This document shows, one piece after another, positions 50,221 to 57,949 of a stretch of DNA of 64,000 bases (its first letter is position 1; the number at the start of each line of letters is the position of its first letter). Where the stretch lies: the NCBI GenBank assembly GCA_965237875.1, contig CBDEGP010000001.1, positions 186,001-250,000 on the forward strand, in the 5' to 3' direction. The notes under the pieces were generated by a model. That model worked only from the letters and a program-made list of their open reading frames with translations, did no database searches and was not told the DNA's origin. Both the position numbers and the translations under genes were made by a program. Source of the stretch: DAOUJI01 sp965237875. Its GTDB lineage: Bacteria > Chloroflexota > Dehalococcoidia > Lucifugimonadales > JAGWBF01.

Positions 50221-51282
50221 CTACAGGTTGAACTGGGCGTCCACGAAGTCCCTGTGCTTTTGGTATACCTGGATGCGTGGCGCGATGGTCTCCAGCACGT
50301 AGATGAAGCCGTTGGAGTCCAGGTTTACCGCCACCGGCCCTCGGAAGAAGGCCTCCTTGGACAGGTCCGCGCGTTTCCTGGCCTTGATGTAGTCTGGGTT
50401 GACGTCCACTCTGGACTTAGACGTCTTGGACAGTTCGGCGGCGTCTCCGGAGAAGGAGATCACGAACTCTCCCTCAGCGTCGTATATGTTGATGCGGTCG
50501 TTCTTCCAGTCCACGACGTGAACATCGCCGTCGGCGTCCACAGCCACGTTGGCCGGACGGGAAAGTTGGCCCGGGTCTGTTCCCGGTCCGTAGCCGAGGC
50601 TGGCTATGTGCTTGCCTTCAGGTGAGAACTTCTGCACCCGGTCGTTCTTCCAGTCGGCCACGTAGATGTTCTGTGCCTGGTCGAGGCAGATGCCCCAGGG
50701 ATGGTTAAGTTCACCCGGTCCGCTGCCGTAAGACCCGAACTTTGAGAGGAACTTGCCGTCCTTGGTGAACTTCTGGACCCTATGGTTGTAGGAGTCCACA
50801 ACCAGTAGGTTGTCCTCAGCGTCAAAGGCGAGTCCCGACGGTCCGTTCAACTCGCCGTCTCCTTTGGAACCGCCATTCAGCTTCTTGAGGTACAGGCCCG
50901 TGCCGAATCCGGAAAGTCCGGCAACTTCCCCCTCGCCTTCATCGCTGTTGCCCCAGGAGGTCAAGAACTCTCCATCCTTGTCGAAGATGAATATGCGGTC
51001 CACGTAGTCGTCGGCGACGTAGATGTTCTCGTCCTTGTCCAGTTCAATGGCGCTTGGGAAACGGCATTTTCCGTCTCCGAACAGTGGCCCCCGGTTCTCC
51101 CACAGAGGCTCTTCATCAAGAGTGGTCTTCAACAACCCGTGGTTCCCGAAGAATTCGAACCCTCTCTGGACGATATAGACGCTTCCACCGGAGCCGAGAG
51201 CGAAATCACAGGCCCAGAGAAAGTTTCCGCCTATGCAATGGTTGTAGTCGTACACGCGGCCGGAGACGTATTGTGTCAGCAT
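50221..51282 (-). CDS. NHL-repeat beta-propeller protein, copy 2
   Basis: 353 residues from the ATG at 51282 (AAGGG upstream), the same length as copy 1 and alignable throughout, so the pair arose by duplication. Blade motifs include GPSGLAFDAEDNLLVVDSYNHRVQKF, NHPWGICLDQAQNIYVADWKNDRVQKF and SRPANVAVDADGDVHVVDWKNDRI. In-frame sequence before 51282 is proline/arginine-rich and unlike copy 1, so it is excluded. It ends with the same VYQKHxxxxDAQFNL tail. Upstream in transcription are the DUF1501 and DUF1800 genes, separated by a strong hairpin. Confidence 0.9.
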   Translation of the reverse strand: MLTQYVSGRVYDYNHCIGGNFLWACDFALGSGGSVYIVQRGFEFFGNHGLLKTTLDEEPLWENRGPLFGDGKCRFPSAIELDKDENIYVADDYVDRIFIFDKDGEFLTSWGNSDEGEGEVAGLSGFGTGLYLKKLNGGSKGDGELNGPSGLAFDAEDNLLVVDSYNHRVQKFTKDGKFLSKFGSYGSGPGELNHPWGICLDQAQNIYVADWKNDRVQKFSPEGKHIASLGYGPGTDPGQLSRPANVAVDADGDVHVVDWKNDRINIYDAEGEFVISFSGDAAELSKTSKSRVDVNPDYIKARKRADLSKEAFFRGPVAVNLDSNGFIYVLETIAPRIQVYQKHRDFVDAQFNL

Positions 51283-51444
51283 TTCGCAGCCCTTTCTGGG
51301 TATTGCATCCGTGAAACCGTGGAGCCACGGGACAGGGCGGCTTTGGGGCGCCATCCCGGCTTGCTCATCCAGGGCGGCCGGAAGTCCGCGCAAGGCCCTA
51401 AACGGCGGATCAAGAGCGGTTCCCTCCGGCTGCACAAAGCCGAC

Positions 51445-51481
51445 GGGGGAACCGGGGGACTTGCGCCTCCCCGGTTCCCCC
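51445..51481. repeat. Strong hairpin between the NHL and DUF1501 genes
   Basis: GGGGGAACCGGGG (51445-51457) and CCCCGGTTCCCCC (51469-51481) form a perfect 13-bp stem with an 11-nt loop. There is only a TTT further on for a reverse transcript, so termination may be weak; it may also protect or pause RNA. A second small hairpin, TCCGCC/GGCGGA, lies near 51510-51525. Confidence 0.5.
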
Positions 51482-51532
51482 GAAGTTTCGAATCATCTTG
51501 CTGCCTGCGCTCCGCCTGTAGGCGGATGATTC

Positions 51533-52663
51533 TTAGGACTTCTTTATGAAGGCAGGAGCCTCGAAGTTTCCGCCGACGATGGGGGCGGCCTCGATGTTCA
51601 TCCAGTCCTCAAGAATGGTGGAGTACACGCCGCGGAAGTCCACGTTGGGCACCAGGTCGCCGAACTGGAGGTCCTCAGGCTTGCGAGACGGGTACTCGCT
51701 GTGGTATCCGGCTGCGACCGGGTCTCCTATTGCGACGGCCAGTCCGCCGGCGCCGTGGTCGGTGCCGGAGCCGTTGTCCTTTACGCGCCTGCCGAACTCG
51801 GAGAACATGAACACCAGTACGTTGTCGGCGGCGTCGTGCTCTTGGAGGTCAGCGTAGAAGTCACGCACTGCATGGGAGACATCCGTCCACAGCTGGGCGT
51901 GGGCGCCGAGCTGGGTGGCGTGGGTGTCGAAGCTGCCGTGCTGGGTGTAGAAGATGCGGGTGCCGAAGTCGGCTAGGTGGACCTGGGCGATGTCTCGCAT
52001 CTTGCGGCCTATGGAACTGCCGTGGTACTCGACGTTGGACTCGTATACGTCCGGGGCTGTCCGGAGAATGTCAGCGCCTTTGAGCGCGTCCAGACCGGTC
52101 ATGCTCAGGTAGTCCATCGTGTAGCCGGTGCCGATGGCCGGGGCGTACATGCGCGCGAACCGCTCCAAGGCTATCTGGCGCTGCTGGTCTTCCAGGCCGG
52201 TGAGAATTCCGTAGGTGGCGAGGTCGGATACCGAAGCTACGGAAACACCGGGCTTGGCCAGGGCGCGGGGCAGACCGTTCCCGAAGTTGACGGAGCTGAG
52301 CACGTTTTCTTTGTCAGGGTCGATCTGCTGGGTGGCGTGTCCCAGCCAGCCTTCGGTGGCTACCTTGTCCGGCTCACAGGTGTGCCAGATGTCCATGGCG
52401 CGGAAGTGGGAGCGCGGGGAGTTGGGGAAGCCGACGCCGTGAATGAAGGCGACCTTGCCCATGTCCCAAAGCTCTTTCATGGGCGCCATGCTGGGATGGA
52501 GGGAATACTCGTCGTCCAGCGGGAGCATGTCCTCTTCTTTTATCCCAACCATCTTCCGGTTGTCGAAATAGAGGGGGTCGTTGTGGGGGATCAGGGTGTT
52601 GAAGTAGTCATTCCCGCCAGTAAGCTGCAGGATGACCAGGATCGGGTCTTTCTTGTTGGTCAC
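51533..52663 (-). CDS. DUF1501-family protein
   Basis: 376 residues. The start PILVILQLTGGNDYFNTLIPH is the DUF1501 N-terminus (usually LQLxGGxDxLN), and SPRSHFRAMDIWHT, FTRIFYTQHGSFDTHATQ-like (GTRIFYTQHGSFDTHATQ) and VFMFSEFGRRVKDNGSGTDHGAGGLAVAIG are the alkaline-phosphatase-fold motifs of the family. No twin-arginine signal precedes it here, unlike many members. DUF1501 proteins normally pair with DUF1800, as here (42 bp after its neighbour); the role is unknown but often extracytoplasmic. Start: ATG 52663 with AGGAGG. Confidence 0.9.
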   Translation of the reverse strand: MTNKKDPILVILQLTGGNDYFNTLIPHNDPLYFDNRKMVGIKEEDMLPLDDEYSLHPSMAPMKELWDMGKVAFIHGVGFPNSPRSHFRAMDIWHTCEPDKVATEGWLGHATQQIDPDKENVLSSVNFGNGLPRALAKPGVSVASVSDLATYGILTGLEDQQRQIALERFARMYAPAIGTGYTMDYLSMTGLDALKGADILRTAPDVYESNVEYHGSSIGRKMRDIAQVHLADFGTRIFYTQHGSFDTHATQLGAHAQLWTDVSHAVRDFYADLQEHDAADNVLVFMFSEFGRRVKDNGSGTDHGAGGLAVAIGDPVAAGYHSEYPSRKPEDLQFGDLVPNVDFRGVYSTILEDWMNIEAAPIVGGNFEAPAFIKKS

Positions 52664-52705
52664 AGTAGTCCTCCTTATCTTGTTTGGTTGTCTTCTCCGG
52701 GTTTC

Positions 52706-54112
52706 CTAGCCGAATTGGTACTCTCTAGAGGAGGCTATAAGGGCCAACATATCCCCGATTCGTTGGGGAGCTCCTGCAGCCTCTTCCTCTGTATCCCAGC
52801 GCAGGTCGCCACCCTGCTCTGCGAGGGATATGAGCTCATTCCGAGTGTCGCCCTCGACCTGGACGGGGCCTAGAAGGTCCAGACACGCGTCCACCAGTCC
52901 TGCGGGCGACAGGACGCCCTGCTCCTTGATCCTGTTGACGATGGACGTCACTCCGGGCATCTGGATGTTGGACAAGCGGTCGGCTGAGAAGTTGATTCGC
53001 CGCACCAATGAGCCGCTGTCTATCCACTCTGCTCCGGTGTGCCATCCCTCGACGCTGGGTGGGTCCAGGATTTCCTGGCCCATGTATCCGGGCTCGTTGC
53101 CGAGGGGCAGGATTCCCGGCCTTGGGAAGGCCCAGTCACCCACCATTCGGGTTACCCCCGCCACGACTTCCGCCGGGCTCTTGACCTTTTGGAACGTCGC
53201 CTCTTTGAAGAAGTCGGCGTTGAGGAGCGCCCGCATAGTCTCGCTCATATTGAACCCTGAGTTCACGAAGGCGTCCCCGATTATGTTCATGGCCACCGAG
53301 TCCCTGGGTGGGACGTCCAGCCATGCGGGGACCTGGACTTCATCCGCTACGAAGAAGTTGTACAGGTGCCTGCCGATGAAGCGGGCCGTGGCCGGCTGAC
53401 GGACGATGATGTCAATGATGTCTTCGCCGTTGAACCTGCCCCTGTGGCCCAGGAACTCCTTCTCTCCATCGTCGTGGTCTTCCGGGTCATACAGGAAGCT
53501 CCACAGGAATCGCCCGTTGGGGGACCTGGGAAGCTTTGCAGCTATGGTCCAGCCTGTGAAAGCCCGGGAACACTCGAAGACGTCCTTCTCAGTGTAGTTC
53601 CCTTGGCCCATGGAGAAGAGCTCCAGAAGCTCACGCCCCCAGTTCTCGTTGGGCTGGTCCTTGTGATTGTAGTTGTTGTCAAGCCAGAAGATCATGGCCG
53701 GGTCTTTGGACAGATCTATCAGTAGGTCTCGATAGTTCCCAAGCCCGCGCTCCCTGAGCATCTGGAACTGGCGCACCAACTCCGTCGGGTTGTCAATCTT
53801 GGAGTTGCCCGTTGCGAAGATGTGGTGCCAGAAGAGCGCCATCTTCTCTTCCAACTGGCGCTCGCTGTTCACCAGGTGATACATGACGTGGGAGCGGCCT
53901 TCCGGCGGAGGAGCTATACCGTGAAGCGACGGATAGTACCGGTACAGCGTGTCGGTGTCAACTTTGGGTATACCGTAGGCGTCGGGGTCCACCAATTCAT
54001 CTACGACCTGCTCGTAACCCTTCTCAACAAGCTGTTCAAGCTGGTCCCTCGTGGCCCCGAAACCGGCACGTCTCATAAGATGCGCCATCAACGCAATATC
54101 TTCATTTGACAT
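52706..54112 (-). CDS. DUF1800-family protein
   Basis: 468 residues from the ATG at 54112, chosen for the GGAGG 9 nt upstream and the family start HLMRRAGFGATRDQLEQLVEKGYE. Other motifs are EKMALFWHHIFATGNSK, GRELLELFSMGQGNYTEKDVFECSRAFTGW and VGRHLYNFFVADEV-like (FIGRHLYNFFVADE). The C-terminal half includes DPPSVEGWHTGAEWIDSG. DUF1800/DUF1501 pairs are common in Planctomycetes and other environmental bacteria, with unknown function. It heads the operon: DUF1800, DUF1501, then the two NHL proteins on the same strand. Confidence 0.9.
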   Translation of the reverse strand: MSNEDIALMAHLMRRAGFGATRDQLEQLVEKGYEQVVDELVDPDAYGIPKVDTDTLYRYYPSLHGIAPPPEGRSHVMYHLVNSERQLEEKMALFWHHIFATGNSKIDNPTELVRQFQMLRERGLGNYRDLLIDLSKDPAMIFWLDNNYNHKDQPNENWGRELLELFSMGQGNYTEKDVFECSRAFTGWTIAAKLPRSPNGRFLWSFLYDPEDHDDGEKEFLGHRGRFNGEDIIDIIVRQPATARFIGRHLYNFFVADEVQVPAWLDVPPRDSVAMNIIGDAFVNSGFNMSETMRALLNADFFKEATFQKVKSPAEVVAGVTRMVGDWAFPRPGILPLGNEPGYMGQEILDPPSVEGWHTGAEWIDSGSLVRRINFSADRLSNIQMPGVTSIVNRIKEQGVLSPAGLVDACLDLLGPVQVEGDTRNELISLAEQGGDLRWDTEEEAAGAPQRIGDMLALIASSREYQFG

Positions 54113-54354
54113 CCGGCCCAACCTCCTTTCCTCTGGCTCGTGAGTTAAACAGACTTCGCCCCATGGCGAAACCCATTGGTTCCGCAAATTCTATTACAGG
54201 GGATTACCCTTGTCAACAAAGGACGCATTGCGCGTGGGCAGGTTGATCCTGCCTGCCAGTCTGCCTGAAAAAGCCGTTCCTTTATGAAATATCATCTTTG
54301 ATTCATTATAGAAGACGTTTTCATTGTAAGTTCTTCAACCGCCCATTGTCAATC

Positions 54355-54380
54355 TATAGGCGGCTTTGATGAAAAACCCT
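54355..54380 (+). repeat. Left terminal inverted repeat with flanking CTATAG
   Basis: CTATAG followed by GCGGCTTTGATGAAAAACCC. The mirror copy is at 59246-59271. Confidence 0.85.
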
Positions 54381-54385
54381 CCAGC

Positions 54386-54419
54386 TGATGCAAAAGTCCC
54401 AATCCTGATGCAAAAGTCA
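54386..54419 (+). repeat. Left subterminal direct repeats
   Basis: CTGATGCAAAAGTC occurs at 54386-54399 and 54406-54419, 20 bp apart. Matching copies in both orientations are at the right end (59197-59233). The regular spacing suits transposase-binding sites. Confidence 0.75.
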
Positions 54420-54421
54420 GC

Positions 54422-54715
54422 CTAGCGTGAGGGGAGTTCGGCATCGTCTTTCCAGACCAACTTCCACCCATCCGGTATAATGTCGGCAGGGTGGTCAAAC
54501 TCGGCTACAAAGACATCGCCTTTGTGGTCTCGGATGGAATACCAATGGTGGTCGGCATCATGCTCGGATGAACAATTGACTATGATGCGCACACCGTACT
54601 CGTTGGTCTCGTCGATGAAAACCCTGGCAATATGATTATTTTCTCCAAGGGCGACCTCAGACAACGGTCCCTGGTAATTGCTTTTCGGTAAGTCATTTTC
54701 ATAATATCGCATCAT
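54422..54715 (-). CDS. Hypothetical protein, 97 aa, transposon-borne
   Basis: Starts MMRYYENDLPKSNYQG after a GGGGAG site. The sequence is beta-rich and acidic (HIARVFIDETNEYGVRIIVN, then HHWYSIRDHKGDVFVAEFDHP), with no signal or membrane segment and no family I recognise. It is divergent from the HTH gene and ends 2 bp before the subterminal repeats, so it lies within the element as cargo. Its shape would fit a small immunity, antitoxin or anti-defence factor; that is speculation. Confidence 0.6.
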   Translation of the reverse strand: MMRYYENDLPKSNYQGPLSEVALGENNHIARVFIDETNEYGVRIIVNCSSEHDADHHWYSIRDHKGDVFVAEFDHPADIIPDGWKLVWKDDAELPSR

Positions 54716-54747
54716 TTATTCTCCCCTCTCCCTACGGCATAAGTCCC

Positions 54748-54782
54748 TTGTACCGCCGATACCCTGTATGGTATTGTACCAT
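54748..54782 (+). promoter_or_regulatory. Promoter and operator of the HTH-HNH operon (leaderless)
   Basis: TTGTAC (54748-54753) and TATTGT (54772-54777) are 18 nt apart, and the ATG follows at 54784, so the transcript would be nearly or fully leaderless; no ribosome site is visible. The inverted repeat ATGGT/ACCAT (54768-54772 and 54778-54782) overlaps the -10, a natural place for autoregulation by the HTH protein. Confidence 0.5.
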
Positions 54783-54783
54783 T

Positions 54784-55026
54784 ATGAATGAAGTACAACA
54801 AAGAATAAAGGCGTTAGAGGCTAAGGGGTGGACACAGGCGGCCATCGCCGACGAGTTGGGATTGACGGTCAACGCCATCGTGAAGTGGAAGGCGGGCGAC
54901 CGGATTCCCAACAACATGAAGTCCATATTGGCGCACCTGGACAGAGTGCTCCAGAAACGCCGAGTCCCCAAGCAACGTCGGTATCAGAAGGGGTCTCGGA
55001 CGCGTAGTGCGAACACTGCGGCATGA
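54784..55026 (+). CDS. Small HTH DNA-binding protein
   Basis: 80 residues from the ATG at 54784. A homeodomain-like/Cro-type helix-turn-helix (KGWTQAAIADELGLTVNAIVKWKAG, about 14-38) is followed by a basic tail (QKRRVPKQRRYQKGSRTRS). It probably binds the palindromic operator over its own start and controls the downstream nuclease-helicase. The stop overlaps the next start as ATGA (55023-55026), so production of the two proteins is coupled. The basic tail could also bind non-specifically along DNA. Confidence 0.75.
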   Translation: MNEVQQRIKALEAKGWTQAAIADELGLTVNAIVKWKAGDRIPNNMKSILAHLDRVLQKRRVPKQRRYQKGSRTRSANTAA

Positions 55027-57230
55027 ACGTTGAGAAGGGACGGTTCTTGCGGGACCCGGCTCTAAGGAACGCTCTGTACGACAGCACCGACGGGCAGTGT
55101 ATGCTCTGTGGCAGCGAGTTGGAGACGGGTTGGCACGCGGACCATATCACTCCTTGGGCCGACGTACAGAGAACCAACATATTCGAGATGCAACCCCTAT
55201 GTCCATCTTGCCATACGACTAAGGGAGCAAAGGCGATGATGAACAACTTTTGGGACTCCATAGACCCCCGACAACTCCGGTCCGGCCAGCGCAACGCTAT
55301 CGACGCGATATTCATGGGTGTGCGGAACAGCCAGAAGAACATCGCGATTGTCCTGCCGCCCGGCTACGGCAAGTCCGATGTGATTCGGGTGTCGGCTGCC
55401 ATGCTGATGCTCCAGAACCTAGTGTGCAGGGCACTGATACTGGAACCTGCTGAGAACCTTCGGGGCCAAATCGTGGACCAACTGAAGATGAACGAGTCGG
55501 TGAAACGCTATCGGTTGCCGCCTGTCCTGGGCAAGGGCATCCGAACATACGAAGCCAAGACACCGCCCGTGAAGCCCTGGCCTCCTGGCCGGAACAGCGA
55601 CGCACCATTTGTTTCTATGACGGTCCAGCTGGCCAATCGCCATCGAGCGTTTCTTGAGCAGTGGGTTGCCTACGAGAAGAGAAGGGCCAATGCGCCTGTT
55701 TTGGTGTTCGTGGATGAAGCCCATACCGGCAGTGACCAGAACGAATGGGGAGAGACCACTCGCGCCCTGCGGGATGCCGGTGCGGTCGTGGTGCTGCTGA
55801 CCGGCACTCCTTATCGGTCGGATCGCAGACTCATTGAGGGCTTCTCCTGGAAGGAAGAGACGGTAAAACCCGTCAGGCTGGGCAGAGCGCGACAGGGCAG
55901 CTCCGGCGAGCGACTCGTGGACATCTATGAGGGCGAAACCACTATATTGAGATTGGTGCCCGATTACGAGCACACCCTACGTGCAGCTTGGGATGAAGAT
56001 AGCCCACCGTCCCTATGCAAGCTCACACGTCTACTCTATGACTTCGATTTAGAATCCCATGACCGGCTTACCGGCGACGCCCTGCCGGACACCGCGCTAT
56101 CACAAGTATCGCCGTGGCAGTTGGGCGGGAAGTTCGCCCGATTACTGCGGGAGGACGTTGTCATTGAGCACCTGTGCGGTGTGTTCGTGGAGCAATTGCG
56201 TTCGAAGCAACTCGAAGCCCCGGACGCGGCAGGGATCATCTTTGTCGGCAACAACGACAACTCCATTCTGGACCCTCTAGAACGGGAACATGCGTTGAAG
56301 GTCAAAGAAGTGCTGCGCCGTCTTGCATCTGATTTTGAAGTCTTGGTGGCCACGTCCGACGACTCCAGCGAGGGCATTGCTGCTCTGAAACGGTTTCAAG
56401 GGAGCGAGGAAGGGGGTCGGGTTGTCAAAGGCCAGGGGAATGTGGTGGTGGTCAAACAGATGGGTGGGGTTGGCTATGACGTGCCGCGTCTGAAGGTCTG
56501 CCTTGACCTCTCGGTCGTTCGACAACCCGGTCCTTTCGTCCAACGCGTGATGCGGATAGCCCGGACATGGCGGTACGGGGAAGGGGATAACGATGTACAG
56601 ATGACGGCCGTCTACATCACGCCACAAGACCAGAAGGGGCAAGCCCTGTGGCAGCAATTTATCGACGATGAACACGGCGAGACCAGTCTCACCAACGTGG
56701 AGTACATCAAGACATTGCAGGCTGGCGAGCAACCTCGCCTAGGGGAGGAGTACGAGCTTATCGGCGTCCGTCCCGCCGACTACTACTCGGACACACAAAG
56801 GCAGGAATCGCCTGCGGAGTCTCTGCCGACGGTGATGAGGGTCATCCGCGCTGTCCCTCCGTTACAGGATTTGATGACGCACCCCGACATCGAGAAGGCG
56901 ATACCTGGGCTTCGGGAAGCCTTGGGCATCCCGGCAGTCGAGCATCTGAGCGCCGAGGTCCGTCCAGAGGAAACTGTCGTGGTCGACGGCAACCAAGAAC
57001 AGAAGGACGTGCAGGATCAGATAAACAAGGCGGCGCGGCGGGTCACGGCGCAAAGATTGGGACGACGGTACACGCCTGGAGACAAGGAGTTTGGGCCGAT
57101 GGCCCGGACGGTCATGTACAAGCACAAACGGGTGCTGGGGATAGACAACAAAAAGCCGGAGGAATACACAGCGCAGGAGGCGGAACGCCTGTTGGCGGCT
57201 CTGTTGGAGGAGGAGCGAGAGAATGGTTAG
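55023..57230 (+). CDS. HNH nuclease fused to an SF2 helicase
   Basis: 735 residues. The N-terminal HNH/zinc domain spans about 24-70: C26-MLC29, WHADHITPW with D40-H41, then PLC60-PSC63-H64. A restriction-type SF2 motor follows: QRNAIDAIFMGV, Walker A LPPGYGKSD (111-119), VFVDEAH (228-234), LLTGTPYRSD (258-268) and an arginine-finger motif QRVMRIARTWR (about 520). The C-terminal 200 residues are unassigned. It should be an ATP-driven DNA or RNA translocase that cuts its target. All key residues are present. Overlapping genes on both sides mark a tight operon. I know of no named system with exactly this arrangement. Confidence 0.85.
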   Translation: MNVEKGRFLRDPALRNALYDSTDGQCMLCGSELETGWHADHITPWADVQRTNIFEMQPLCPSCHTTKGAKAMMNNFWDSIDPRQLRSGQRNAIDAIFMGVRNSQKNIAIVLPPGYGKSDVIRVSAAMLMLQNLVCRALILEPAENLRGQIVDQLKMNESVKRYRLPPVLGKGIRTYEAKTPPVKPWPPGRNSDAPFVSMTVQLANRHRAFLEQWVAYEKRRANAPVLVFVDEAHTGSDQNEWGETTRALRDAGAVVVLLTGTPYRSDRRLIEGFSWKEETVKPVRLGRARQGSSGERLVDIYEGETTILRLVPDYEHTLRAAWDEDSPPSLCKLTRLLYDFDLESHDRLTGDALPDTALSQVSPWQLGGKFARLLREDVVIEHLCGVFVEQLRSKQLEAPDAAGIIFVGNNDNSILDPLEREHALKVKEVLRRLASDFEVLVATSDDSSEGIAALKRFQGSEEGGRVVKGQGNVVVVKQMGGVGYDVPRLKVCLDLSVVRQPGPFVQRVMRIARTWRYGEGDNDVQMTAVYITPQDQKGQALWQQFIDDEHGETSLTNVEYIKTLQAGEQPRLGEEYELIGVRPADYYSDTQRQESPAESLPTVMRVIRAVPPLQDLMTHPDIEKAIPGLREALGIPAVEHLSAEVRPEETVVVDGNQEQKDVQDQINKAARRVTAQRLGRRYTPGDKEFGPMARTVMYKHKRVLGIDNKKPEEYTAQEAERLLAALLEEERENG

Positions 57231-57867
57231 GGAGTACACTGACCAGGACTTGGCGAGCATGGAAGGTCCGCGCGACCTTAAGGAGCGGGGCAGCATCCAG
57301 TGGTCGTGGCAGACAGTCAGCGCCCTTCAGCATATGTGGCAGAGTCTCCACCTAAACTATGAACACTACATGACGATACTAGGAGAAGCGCGGGAGCATC
57401 GCATCTGGGAGTCGATACCGCCCGATGACCCCTATGGCTCTGAAGCAAATATGCTCAAGCAGGTGGAAGTCGGGAACGACAAGGACGCACAGAAGCGCAT
57501 GAAAGTACAGACCCTCGCGGCCACCGCAAGGAAGATACAACAGCACGGAGGGGACCGTCGCAGCGAGGATTTTCAAGGTTATCATGATAACCTTGAAAAT
57601 CCAAAACGGGGTGCCGGTAGCGAATACATACTGAGCCTTGTGGCCCGCGACAACCCTGAATTCTTTGCCCGGGTAGTGTCCGGCGAGTTGTCGTTTACGT
57701 CGGCGGCGGCTATGGCGCGGGCCGCCGGGGTGGGCCTCCCGTCTCGCAAGCCCTCGGTCAGCCTCTCGGACAACGTGGAAAGGGTAGCCGACAGGCTGAG
57801 AAGCCACTACAGCCCTGAGCAACTGGAGCGAATTCGGGCGAGGCTTGACCACGAGCAAGCAGAATAG
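57223..57867 (+). CDS. GGDRRS-motif protein of unknown function
   Basis: 214 residues, overlapping the HNH-helicase gene by 8 bp. The first 60 residues are helical and acidic; the centre has HGGDRRSEDF (108-117); the C-terminal third has SEYILSLVARDNPEFFARVVSGELSFTSAAAMARAAGV, a pattern found in small phage, plasmid and cyanobacterial proteins of unknown function with a HTH-like ParB-type end. It may be a sensor or DNA-binding partner of the helicase. A perfect 36-bp palindrome (57567-57602) lies inside the coding sequence over residues 115-127, directly after GGDRRS. Confidence 0.7.
   Translation: MVREYTDQDLASMEGPRDLKERGSIQWSWQTVSALQHMWQSLHLNYEHYMTILGEAREHRIWESIPPDDPYGSEANMLKQVEVGNDKDAQKRMKVQTLAATARKIQQHGGDRRSEDFQGYHDNLENPKRGAGSEYILSLVARDNPEFFARVVSGELSFTSAAAMARAAGVGLPSRKPSVSLSDNVERVADRLRSHYSPEQLERIRARLDHEQAE
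57567..57602. repeat. Perfect 36-bp palindrome within a coding region
   Basis: The left half GGATTTTCAAGGTTATCA (57567-57584) is followed immediately by its exact reverse complement (57585-57602), with no spacer. Bases just outside (A on both sides) do not pair. It is more AT-rich than the gene around it. It could be a protein-binding site, a cruciform, or a cis-acting signal of the element. Confidence 0.9.
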
Positions 57868-57890
57868 CCGGAAACTGGCATCCCCCCCGC

Positions 57891-57919
57891 TTGTAATCAG
57901 ATACGCTGTATGTTAATAT
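57891..57919 (+). promoter_or_regulatory. Promoter of the transposase gene
   Basis: TTGTAA (57891-57896) and TAATAT (57914-57919) are 17 nt apart, about 30 bp before the ATG at 57950. The transposase therefore seems to be transcribed separately from the cargo operon. Confidence 0.55.
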
Positions 57920-57949
57920 AGCTATAGATTAGCAAGAGGGAGTAATGCC

